Shown here in pieces: positions 31,980-38,590 of a stretch of 38,590 nt of DNA. Origin of the DNA: an uncultured Mycoplasmatota bacterium (GTDB lineage Bacteria > Bacillota_I > Bacilli_A > RF39 > UBA660); assembly GCA_947643405.1 (NCBI GenBank), contig CANRVY010000015.1, forward strand, positions 1 through 38,590, read 5' to 3'. The notes under the pieces were generated by a model that was not told the DNA's origin, ran no database searches, and worked only from the letters and a program-made list of their open reading frames with translations. Numbering within the stretch: position 1 is the first letter of the stretch; every line of letters starts with the position of its first letter. The translations under genes and the position numbers were made by a program.

Positions 31980-33717
31980 TGTCAAACACCCCCATTTTGC
32001 TTGCAGATTTTTTTGTTTGTAACCATGCATAATGAGTATTGTTTTTCATTAATTCTTTGTGTGTTCCATCTCCTACAATCTTTCCTTCTTTGATTACTAC
32101 GATTCTGTCTGCACGTTTCATCAATTCTGGCTTATGAGTGATCATAATAATGGTATGATCTTTTTTTAAATCCTTTAATAAATGAGTAATATGATCTGCT
32201 GTTTCTGGATCTAAAGAAGATGTAATTTCATCAAACAAAAGAACTTTTGATTTTGTAAGCAAAGTACGTGCTAATGAAATTAGTTGTTTTTGTCCCCCAC
32301 TAATATTCGTTGCATCCTCTCTTAAAATGGTATTATATCCATCTGGTAAAGTAGAAATAAATTCATGAATTCCTACTCTTTTACAAGCTTCTATTTGATG
32401 AGTAATATCCTTATCTACAAAATCTAAATTTTTTCTAATACTCATATTAAAAATAAATGGTTTTTGATTTACTACTGATATCATAGAAGAATAGCTAGGT
32501 TTACTATATTCATAGATGTCTTTTCCATCTAAGAAAATCATCCCATTATCTACTTGATAAAGTCTTAAAATCAAATTAAATATTGATGTTTTTCCTGTTC
32601 CACTCTCTCCAACAATCGCTGTAATTTGTTTTGGGATAATTTTTAAGTTCATATCTTTAATAATTTCTTTATTTCCGTAAGAAAATGAGACATGTTCAAA
32701 TTCTAAAATTCCTTTTACTGTTTCTTTTTCATAATCTCCAAAGGATAACTTTTCTTTAGATCGGTAATGTAAAATTGTATCCACTCTTTTTACAGCTACA
32801 TTCACTTCTCGTATTGTTGAGGAGCTCTCAATTACATCATCTAAATAAGCAATCATGGATTCAAAATAGCCAATAACTAATACTAATATATCTACTCTAA
32901 TAATATTTCTTATCATAAGCAATACAAGTACAATATATAATAAAATGCTAAAGGTATGTGTAATAAAACGAACATCATTTTCTCTTCTTACATAATATTT
33001 TCTTTTGGTCATATAATTTTTAGAATATTCTTTTTTTATTTTGTTTAATTTCTGATGTAATTTTGGAAGCATATGAAAAGTTTTAATTTCCTGTAATCCA
33101 TTTAAGATTTGTGAGAATAAGCTACTATATTGGTCATTGTTCTTTTTTTGTTTTTCATAATATTCATTTACTTTTTTGTCATAATAGTTTCTACTAGCAA
33201 TATAAATATAAGCATAAATTGCAAATATAATTGCTAGACAAAGGTTAAAGCAAGAAATAATAACAAATACTGCGAATACCTGAACCAAAGTCATAAGCAA
33301 TTCTGATAAAGTATCTAACATATCACCAATATCTAAAACATCACTATTGATTGAGTTTAATAGTTTTCCTTTTGAAATTTTTTTGGTAAAATTTTCATCA
33401 ACTGTCATTAATTTATTTAATATTTTTGTATGTAAGTTGGTATAACAATATTGCATATTTTTCCCATAGATTCGGTAATTAAAATACAAAAATAAATGAT
33501 ACAATACATAAGAAATCCCTAGAAAAGCCAAACTTAAATAAGTAGTATTGAAATCACCTACTGTTGCATATTTAATAATCCAAGAAGCAAAAAAAGGAAT
33601 TAACAAAGCAAATGCTTTATAAAAAAGAGCAGTAAGAAAAGTAATCAATAAATAATCTTTTCTTGGATTTGCTAATCGTAAATATTCTTTTATAAATTGA
33701 TAGTATTCCTTAATCAT
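31972..33717 (-). CDS. ABC exporter half-transporter, subunit 1
   Basis: The roughly 581-residue protein is a paralogue of its downstream partner over its whole length. Six TM segments precede Walker A GESGTGKTS, signature NISGGQKQ, Walker B VLLFDEITS and H loop ITHKP. Both ATP sites appear intact, unlike many heterodimeric exporters with one degenerate site. AGGAG lies seven bases before the ATG at 33717. It leads an operon with subunit 2, the amidotransferase and the MBL hydrolase. Confidence 0.92.
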   Translation of the reverse strand: MIKEYYQFIKEYLRLANPRKDYLLITFLTALFYKAFALLIPFFASWIIKYATVGDFNTTYLSLAFLGISYVLYHLFLYFNYRIYGKNMQYCYTNLHTKILNKLMTVDENFTKKISKGKLLNSINSDVLDIGDMLDTLSELLMTLVQVFAVFVIISCFNLCLAIIFAIYAYIYIASRNYYDKKVNEYYEKQKKNNDQYSSLFSQILNGLQEIKTFHMLPKLHQKLNKIKKEYSKNYMTKRKYYVRRENDVRFITHTFSILLYIVLVLLMIRNIIRVDILVLVIGYFESMIAYLDDVIESSSTIREVNVAVKRVDTILHYRSKEKLSFGDYEKETVKGILEFEHVSFSYGNKEIIKDMNLKIIPKQITAIVGESGTGKTSIFNLILRLYQVDNGMIFLDGKDIYEYSKPSYSSMISVVNQKPFIFNMSIRKNLDFVDKDITHQIEACKRVGIHEFISTLPDGYNTILREDATNISGGQKQLISLARTLLTKSKVLLFDEITSSLDPETADHITHLLKDLKKDHTIIMITHKPELMKRADRIVVIKEGKIVGDGTHKELMKNNTHYAWLQTKKSASKMGVFDND

Positions 33718-33801
33718 AAAGCCCACTCCTATTATAAAAATAGTATATCATAATTTATAAAAAAGAGAAATCAAGATACATTATAAAGTCTATAGAGTTG
33801 C

Positions 33802-33828
33802 AAAAAATGTAGGTTAAAATCCTACATT
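33802..33828 (-). terminator. terminator after DHH phosphoesterase gene
   Basis: AATGTAGG and CCTACATT (33806-33813 and 33821-33828) form a perfect 8-bp stem followed by a T run on the minus strand. It contains the TAG stop of the gene. Confidence 0.85.
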
Positions 33829-34754
33829 ATCTTTCCGTCTATAAAAATCAATTTGATAATATCATTTAATAAATTTTTTGGTAAGCTACTTCCTGCTGCT
33901 TGTTTATGCCCAGCCCCTCCATAAAGTTTCGCAAATTCTGATAAATCAATATCTTTTACTCCTCTATAACTAACACTTCTAGAAATATTAACAACAGCTA
34001 TAAAATCATACTCATTTTGATATTTTTCAGCCATTCTATTTCCTAATTCACTACGATAAAGTTCTGCAAAAACAATTCCAACATGATAGCCATTTAAAGA
34101 AACTGGAATTATTTGTTGTTCTTTTTTTTCAATATAGTTTTCAATCCTAATTCTTTCTATTTCTAACAAATATTTTTGTTTTTCATCAAAAGAGAAATGT
34201 GTTTCTTTTAAACAAAATTGATAATAGAAATCAATATAATAGTTGATTCCATAGATACCTAATAAATTACTAATCCAGGTTGCTTCTATCACGTTATCTT
34301 TTTTCCACTCCCAAGTATCAATTAGTCGGACTAATTCTACCATTTCACGAACAACTGGTTTTTCTAAAGTTTCATTTGGATAAGTTTCTAATAAATGTTT
34401 CAAGTATAAACTACTTCCACATTCTTTTTTATTATTTTCGCTATCAATGACAGTAATAAATGAATATGCATTCATTTCTGCATTTGTGTGATGATGGTCA
34501 AATACTAAAATCTTTTGTTTTAAACTTTCATCTTGTTCTATTTGATATGCTAATTCATGATTGATACACAAGTCTGTTATATAGATAAAGTCATAGTTAT
34601 CTAGTATTCCTTCTTCATAAGTAGTTTTAAACTTTTCATTAATTGTAGATGGTTCTTCTAAAATATAGTCGACCTCTTCAAATGTCAATTTTGATAAAAT
34701 GACTGGGGTAATTCCGTCTGCATCAGAGCGATGACTAAAAAGTAAAATTTTCAT
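33822..34754 (-). CDS. DHH-family phosphoesterase
   Basis: The 310-residue protein has the DHH metal motifs: SHRSDADGIT (7-16), an Asp in YITDLC (D61) and DHHHT (86-90). The DHHA1-like C-terminal GGAGHKQAAG (near 288) binds the substrate. Family members cleave nanoRNA, pAp or cyclic dinucleotide products; NrnA and GdpP are relatives. There is no signal peptide or TM, so it is soluble. The ATG overlaps the rnhB stop (ATGA) with GGAGG upstream, so the two genes are coupled. Confidence 0.88.
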   Translation of the reverse strand: MKILLFSHRSDADGITPVILSKLTFEEVDYILEEPSTINEKFKTTYEEGILDNYDFIYITDLCINHELAYQIEQDESLKQKILVFDHHHTNAEMNAYSFITVIDSENNKKECGSSLYLKHLLETYPNETLEKPVVREMVELVRLIDTWEWKKDNVIEATWISNLLGIYGINYYIDFYYQFCLKETHFSFDEKQKYLLEIERIRIENYIEKKEQQIIPVSLNGYHVGIVFAELYRSELGNRMAEKYQNEYDFIAVVNISRSVSYRGVKDIDLSEFAKLYGGAGHKQAAGSSLPKNLLNDIIKLIFIDGKIM

Positions 34755-35389
34755 TTTTGTTCCTCCAAAATTTTTTTAATAGGTCCATACGTTTTTCGAT
34801 ATCCTTCTATCAATCCATACTTTTCTATAGCCTCTAAATGGGCTTTGGTTGGATATCCTTTATGCTTTTGAAAACCATATTCTGGATATTTTTTATCTAA
34901 TTCTTTTAATATATGGTCCCTTGTTACTTTCGCTAGAACAGAAGCTGCTGCGATACTAATGCTTTTCGCATCCCCTTTAATGATTGGAAGTGAGGGAATG
35001 TCTAAGCTTAATGGCATTGCATCACTTAGTACATAGTCTAACTTTATTTTTTCTCTTACTTCTTTAATGGCAATCATCATCGCTTCTCTACTCGCTTGAT
35101 AGATGTTGATTTCATCAATCCGTTCTGGGGATACAATTCCAATTCCATATGCAAGGGAATGTTCTTTGATATAGGGAAAAAATTGTTCTCTTTTCTTTTC
35201 GCTTAATTTTTTAGAATCTGTTAATCCTTCTAGGATAAAATTCCTTGGTAATACACAACAAGCTGCTACAACAGGTCCAATTAATGGTCCTCTTCCTGCT
35301 TCATCTGTTCCACCAATATATTTGTATCCTTGTTCATATAATTCTTTTTCATAATGCCATAAATCTATCTGTTCATTTGTTTTTTTCAT
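34751..35389 (-). CDS. rnhB: ribonuclease HII
   Basis: The 212-residue protein matches RNase HII. It has GGTDEAGRGPLIGPV (D29, E30), SKKLSEKKRE, LSDAMPL (D123) and a GDAKSISIAAASVLAKVTRD block. HKGYPTKAHLEAI near the C terminus is diagnostic. The enzyme nicks RNA in DNA-RNA hybrids, removing primers and misincorporated ribonucleotides in the cytoplasm. AAGGA lies before the ATG. It forms an operon with the DHH phosphoesterase. Confidence 0.95.
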   Translation of the reverse strand: MKKTNEQIDLWHYEKELYEQGYKYIGGTDEAGRGPLIGPVVAACCVLPRNFILEGLTDSKKLSEKKREQFFPYIKEHSLAYGIGIVSPERIDEINIYQASREAMMIAIKEVREKIKLDYVLSDAMPLSLDIPSLPIIKGDAKSISIAAASVLAKVTRDHILKELDKKYPEYGFQKHKGYPTKAHLEAIEKYGLIEGYRKTYGPIKKILEEQK

Positions 35390-35437
35390 ATTCTCAAATC
35401 CTTCTTATTTAGTATAGAATAAAGTCTTTAAAAAGTC

Positions 35438-35468
35438 AAAAAAGCGAATTTTATTTTCCGCTTTTTTT
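35438..35468 (-). terminator. bidirectional terminator
   Basis: AAAAAAGCG and CGCTTTTTT (35438-35446 and 35459-35467) form a stem with T runs on either side. It serves the tandem-repeat gene on the minus strand and would also stop plus-strand transcripts. Confidence 0.75.
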
Positions 35469-36126
35469 ATTTCTTTATGTATTTTTTTTGTTTTTCAAGA
35501 AATTGAACTTGTTCTCTTAATAAATTTGCATTCATTTGTTGTAACCTCGTAAATTGTCCCTCTGTAATTCTTATCTTTCCAATTCGAATCAGTAACAAAA
35601 TGTCTCCAACTTTATTTTTCTCATTTCCTATACTTTCTCCTTGATCTGGTAACCTCTTATATTTTCTATAAAATTGTCCCATTTTTATTACACTATAATC
35701 TAATTTTATATCATTTATCTGCCCTTCAAATCCTAATTTCATAAGTCTATTCATTTGTTCTTCTGTTATTTTCGTATTTCCTTGTCTTATACTATTTAAA
35801 AATTGTCCTATTGCGATTCCTTTATATACCTCATTTTGTTTTGGTAATCTTCCATTTATTTGATAAAATTCTTCTATTAACTGGATTTTTCTTTCTTTTT
35901 CTTCTTCTTTATCTGTTTCATTCTTATTAAAGCCTAATATTTCTAATCTGCTCATTTGTTCTTCTGCTATTTTCGTATTTTTTTGTTTTATATTACTTAA
36001 AAATCGTCCTATTGCTATTCCTCCAGATTTTTCTGTATATTTTGGCAATCTACCATTTATTTGGTAAAACTCTTCTATTAATTGGATTTTTCTTTCCTTC
36101 TCTACTTCATTGTTTATTTTCATCAT
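35467..36126 (-). CDS. tandem helicase-associated-like repeat protein
   Basis: The roughly 219-residue basic protein has three repeats of about 58-67 residues. Repeat 1 and 2 both begin EKERKIQLIEEFYQINGRLP and then read GIAIG-FL, a KIxEEQM segment and LGF. Repeat 3 (FYRKYKRLP) is diverged. The pattern (F-x-x-x-GRLP, GxFL, R-L-x-x-GF) resembles the helicase-associated (HA) DNA-binding repeat, without any helicase. The start is uncertain: two ATGs at 36126 and 36123 lie 12-15 bases behind AAGGAG, and an earlier ATG overlaps the SD. It sits beside IS debris and is probably part of mobile or accessory DNA. Confidence 0.65.
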   Translation of the reverse strand: MMKINNEVEKERKIQLIEEFYQINGRLPKYTEKSGGIAIGRFLSNIKQKNTKIAEEQMSRLEILGFNKNETDKEEEKERKIQLIEEFYQINGRLPKQNEVYKGIAIGQFLNSIRQGNTKITEEQMNRLMKLGFEGQINDIKLDYSVIKMGQFYRKYKRLPDQGESIGNEKNKVGDILLLIRIGKIRITEGQFTRLQQMNANLLREQVQFLEKQKKYIKK

Positions 36127-36150
36127 TTGTATTCTGCACTCCTTCATTCT

Positions 36151-36330
36151 TTATATAAAACTGTATTTTCTTACCCAACGATCTTCCTTACTAAAGTCAC
36201 TTTCGTTTATTGCAATTATAAAATTTGATTTCCTATAGTTCCTGCTTTTCAAAAACTTTCTTTATTTTTAGCAATCTTTTCTATTTTAACGTTTATCTCA
36301 AATCCTCTTTCATTATGAATTTCTAATGTT
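36151..36330 (-). pseudogene. decayed short reading frame upstream of repeat gene
   Basis: One frame gives LEIHNERGFEINVKIEKIAK, then stops. After a frame change the same strand continues with FIIAINESDFSKEDRWVRKY and ends in a stop codon at 36151-36153. This looks like the broken remnant of one small gene, but I do not recognise it. It lies in the leader between the promoter at 36361-36388 and the repeat gene. Confidence 0.35.
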
Positions 36331-36360
36331 ATATAATTTCTTTCTTTTTAAATAGCTTTT

Positions 36361-36388
36361 ATTTTATCATAAATCCAGAATTTTTCAA
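36361..36388 (-). promoter_or_regulatory. promoter of the repeat-protein region
   Basis: TTGAAA (36383-36388), a 16-bp spacer and TAAAAT (36361-36366) with an extended TG. It reads toward the tandem-repeat gene through the 230-base leader. Confidence 0.55.
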
Positions 36389-36476
36389 ATTTTGCATAAA
36401 AACTTGCTAATAAAAGTCAATAGTTTTACAACTTTTTTTAAAATTTGTATTTTCAAATATTTAAACATGCTAACGC

Positions 36477-36500
36477 AGACCTATTGCTAGGTCTTTTTTT
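36477..36500 (+). terminator. plus-strand terminator hairpin without a plus-strand gene
   Basis: AGACCTA-TTGC-TAGGTCT (36477-36494) is followed by T6. No plus-strand gene lies upstream. It is close to the 3' end of the IS110 transposase and may be part of an element edge. Confidence 0.55.
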
Positions 36501-36520
36501 GACATATTAGGAAATAGAAA

Positions 36521-37725
36521 TTACCATATTTCCAATTGTTTATATTTCTTTTTTACTATTCCATAATACATTCTTAAAAATTTGTTTAATCCTGCTATTT
36601 TGGCTACTTTCTTTAACTCACCTTCATTTTCTTTTTTTATTATATAAGACTTTAAATCATTATCCGTTCTACAACTACTTTTAATCGATTTCATTACTTC
36701 GTATCCTGTTTTTCTTAAATATTTATTTCCTCGCTTTGATATATGCCTATTTGTTGCTTCAAATTGTCCTGATTGATATGGCGGTGCATCTAATCCAGCA
36801 TAAGCTATAATTCTTCCTGCATTCTTAAATCTTCTTATATCTCCAATCTCTGCTATTACTCTTGAAGTTAGTTTTTTGCCACAGCCTGGTATTTCATTTA
36901 TCACTTCATATTCAGGTAACTCCTTTGCAAGTTTGTCCATTTCTGTTATAATTGTAGTAGTTGTTTTAATTGTTAAAATTAAAGCATCTGTACAACTAAT
37001 TGCTGATAGTTGTGCATATTCATTATTAGGACGTGGAGAAATAGTTTTTTGAGCAAGTAAATAAATCTTATTAGCTAGAGTTATTCCTGCTCCCTTATGT
37101 CCTAATTTTTTTGCTAATTTATCAATCTCTTCAATAAAGTGAGATTGTTTTTTATTTATAACTATTTCTGGATGATAATATTTTTTGAATATTTCTAATC
37201 CTAATATAAAATTATTTTCATCTAATAATTGATAATATCTTGGAAATAATAAATCACATAAATTAGAGAAATTATTTTTCTGTTTAACTTGAACATTTAT
37301 ATTATTTATATATTGCCTTGATAAGAATCTAAGATTATCATAAGTTTCATCATTTTCTCTTACTTTATTTAACTTATACCAATATCAAAAGCATACTCAG
37401 CTAATTTATAAGAATCTTTTTTATCTGTCTTTGCTTTTCTTAACCCTCGATCCAAATACTTTTTAATTTTTAACGCATTTTCAGCAACTACGAAATATCC
37501 TTTATCAAGCAAATATCCTAACACTGGTAAGTGATATGTCCCTGTTTCTTCCATAACTATCTTTAAATCTTCCTTAGAAATATCTTTTATTTTTTCCTCT
37601 AATAGATCTAATCCTTCAATATCGTGTTTTATTTCAAATGGTTCTTCAATTACTTCTCCAGCAACTGATAATATAGCTATTGTGCTTTTCCCCTTTGAAA
37701 CATCAATTCCAACTCCATACTTCGT
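36521..37725 (-). pseudogene. IS110-family transposase, frameshifted and without a normal start
   Basis: Reading through one frameshift gives about 400 residues, the usual length. The N-terminal DEDD-type half has VGIDVSKGKS, METGTY-like VMEETGTYHL and KTDKKDSYKLAEYAFD. The Transposase_20 half has INEIPGCGKKLTSRVIAEIGD, AYAGLDAPPYQSGQ and SKRGNKYLRKTGYE. Near 37381-37384 a base appears lost: the family would read D-N-W-Y-K-L there, but this copy reads into a stop. The first codon is ACG (37723-37725), where an ATG is expected, seven bases after AAAGGA. The element is probably inactive unless the lesions are assembly errors. Confidence 0.85.
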
Positions 37726-37740
37726 TTTTTTTCCTTTCTA

Positions 37741-37930
37741 TTCCTTTTTTTATTATGATTGGTTCCAACTCCTCAACATATCCTCATTTTGGTTCTTTGC
37801 ACGAGAACTATTTCAATCTCAACTTGCTTAAACGAATATATTATGTGAAGGTTGGATAACACTTTTTATGACGAGAACTTTCTCTCTAAAAGACCTACGT
37901 TATCCAATCACTTCAATCATAATAAAAAGA
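37741..37930 (-). ncRNA. candidate IS110 bridge RNA region
   Basis: This is the non-coding stretch just upstream of the IS110 transposase, where IS110-group elements encode their guide (bridge/seek) RNA. Outer arms of 15 bp (37747-37761 and 37914-37928) pair exactly. An inner stem is formed by GGATAAC/GTTATCC (37854-37860 and 37899-37905). Two copies of ACGAGAACT lie 70 bases apart (37801-37809 and 37871-37879), one in each half. Size (about 180 nt) and position fit. The loop targets were not tested. Confidence 0.55.
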
Positions 37931-37931
37931 G

Positions 37932-37971
37932 GTGTAATATTCAATCACATTTCTGTAATTAATTATTACAC
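37932..37971. repeat. hairpin at the edge of the IS110 region
   Basis: GTGTAATA and TATTACAC (37932-37939 and 37964-37971) are perfect 8-base arms with a 24-base centre. It may be part of the left end of the element. Confidence 0.4.
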
Positions 37972-38017
37972 TTTTATAGTACCAAAAAGAACGTCTTATT
38001 TATAATTAGTGATGTGA

Positions 38018-38440
38018 TTACCACTTCTTGATCAAAAGAAATGGGGCTTTTATTTATCTAAATTAAGTTATGAAGATAAAATAAATATTTATAATGTGAA
38101 TAAACAATTGTATACTGATGTAACAGAATTTAAGAGGTAAAAATTTATTTATCTCCAGTGTTAGATGGTTATAACCAAGAAATGCTATCTCATAATATTT
38201 TTACATCATCAAAAATAAAGGAATAAAACAAAGTATTTCTAAAAAAAATAGTATGGACAATGTGAAAAACTTCTTTGGAATACTAAAAACTAAAATATTT
38301 TATAATCAAGATGGAAAATATAAATTTATAAATGATTCAATAAAAATAATTGACTATATTGATTATTATAATCATGATAGAACTAAAGTCAAATTAAAAG
38401 GACTGTCCCTATAAATTACGGGTTACAATCCTTTAATTAA
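38018..38440 (+). pseudogene. IS3/IS150-family OrfB (integrase) remnant
   Basis: The plus strand reads QLYTDVTEFKR (first catalytic Asp at 38117-38119). After a frameshift it reads YLSPVLDGYNQEML, then stops. Next come GIKQSISKKNSMDNVKNFFG, YIDYYNHDRTKVKLKGLS and, after another one-base slip, INYGLQSFN with a stop at 38440. This is the IS150-type OrfB core, but the HSDQG block with the second Asp is deleted near 38217. The Glu of the ENFFG motif is Lys. It is inactive debris. Confidence 0.8.
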
Positions 38441-38455
38441 AAACTATTTATAAAC

Positions 38456-38483
38456 TATCCAATTTTTGGAGATATTCAGTTCA
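38456..38483 (+). repeat. terminal inverted-repeat remnant of the IS3-type element
   Basis: TATCCAATTTTTGGA followed by an AT-rich end resembles the TCCAA-TTTTGG ends of IS150-like elements. It lies 16 bases after the OrfB stop. Confidence 0.5.
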
Positions 38484-38506
38484 TTAGATACTCTTTTTGT
38501 TTTCTT

Positions 38507-38590
38507 TTATTTTACTCCTTTTATCATATAGATAAATGTTGTTGTATCAGCATTATTACTTGCATAGCCATGATATTCTTTACTCAAATT
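38507..38590 (-). CDS. 3' end of a minus-strand gene running off the window
   Basis: The last 27 codons of a frame, open to the window edge, read ...GYASNNADTTTFIYMIKGVK and stop with TAA at 38507-38509. It is too short to identify. It may be an ordinary gene beyond the IS debris, or chance. Confidence 0.35.
   Translation of the reverse strand, partial: NLSKEYHGYASNNADTTTFIYMIKGVK

Noticed and set aside
37369-37554. Separate small genes in the IS110 region
   Set aside because: The frames join into one transposase through a single lost base, so they are fragments of one gene.
1-38590. CRISPR array, rRNA operon or prophage module
   Set aside because: No regularly spaced direct repeats, no rRNA-like sequence and no phage structural genes were seen.
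1-38590. Recoding of TGA as tryptophan (Mycoplasma-like)
   Set aside because: TGA closes DUF4186 and the response regulator (ATGA overlap) at sensible family lengths, so the standard code fits.

Overview
The window is AT-rich bacterial DNA with strong Shine-Dalgarno sites, TATAAT/extended -10 promoters and intrinsic terminators. It carries a T-box leader, SepF, DivIVA, RNase J and an XRE regulator, so it looks like a low-GC Bacillota lineage of the Bacilli type. A dockerin-tagged surface protease, Listeria-Bacteroides repeats and bacterial-Ig-like domains would fit an uncultivated gut member (inference). TGA ends several genes cleanly (for example the response regulator and DUF4186), so the standard bacterial code is used. 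Nearly everything is on the minus strand; only two genes near 13 kb are clearly on the plus strand.

Left part (0.2-18.4 kb): an RNase J paralogue with a degenerate metal site, a small ART-like orphan, a YbaK/NTP-pyrophosphohydrolase pair, and an operon of two zinc-ribbon membrane proteins plus DUF4186. Next is a surface pair: a membrane-anchored cadherin-like beta-sandwich protein overlapping a 1053-residue M6 metalloprotease with GLUG, Big2 and dockerin domains. A three-gene unit follows (HMA-like protein, TraB/GumN lipoprotein, ATP-grasp). After it come two plus-strand genes, a histidine-phosphatase-like gene overlapping the second of them tail to tail, an XRE-membrane regulator with an alpha/beta hydrolase, a radical SAM protein and a PNPOx-fold protein.

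Centre (18.6-28.1 kb): reading in the direction of transcription, sepF, divIVA, an isoleucine T-box, a Na+/Ca2+ exchanger gene, ileS and tRNA-Leu(GAG). This is the familiar Bacillota sepF-divIVA-ileS neighbourhood, but an exchanger gene sits between the T-box and ileS. The IleRS carries GIHH in place of the HIGH signature. Beside it are an OmpR/PhoR-type two-component system and an N-terminally anchored protein with three Listeria-Bacteroides repeats.

Right part (28.1-38.6 kb): a DUF5684-like zinc-ribbon membrane protein; an operon of two half ABC exporters, a class I glutamine amidotransferase and an MBL hydrolase; then rnhB with a DHH phosphoesterase. The last 3 kb is mobile-element debris: a tandem-repeat helicase-associated-like protein, a decayed IS110 transposase with a probable bridge-RNA region, and a deleted IS3/IS150 OrfB remnant with its terminal repeat. 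A gene fragment runs off the right edge.

The observations most worth a second look are the Ile T-box/exchanger/ileS(GIHH) arrangement, the metal-site-degenerate RNase J, the dockerin-protease/surface-protein pair and the IS110 bridge-RNA candidate.
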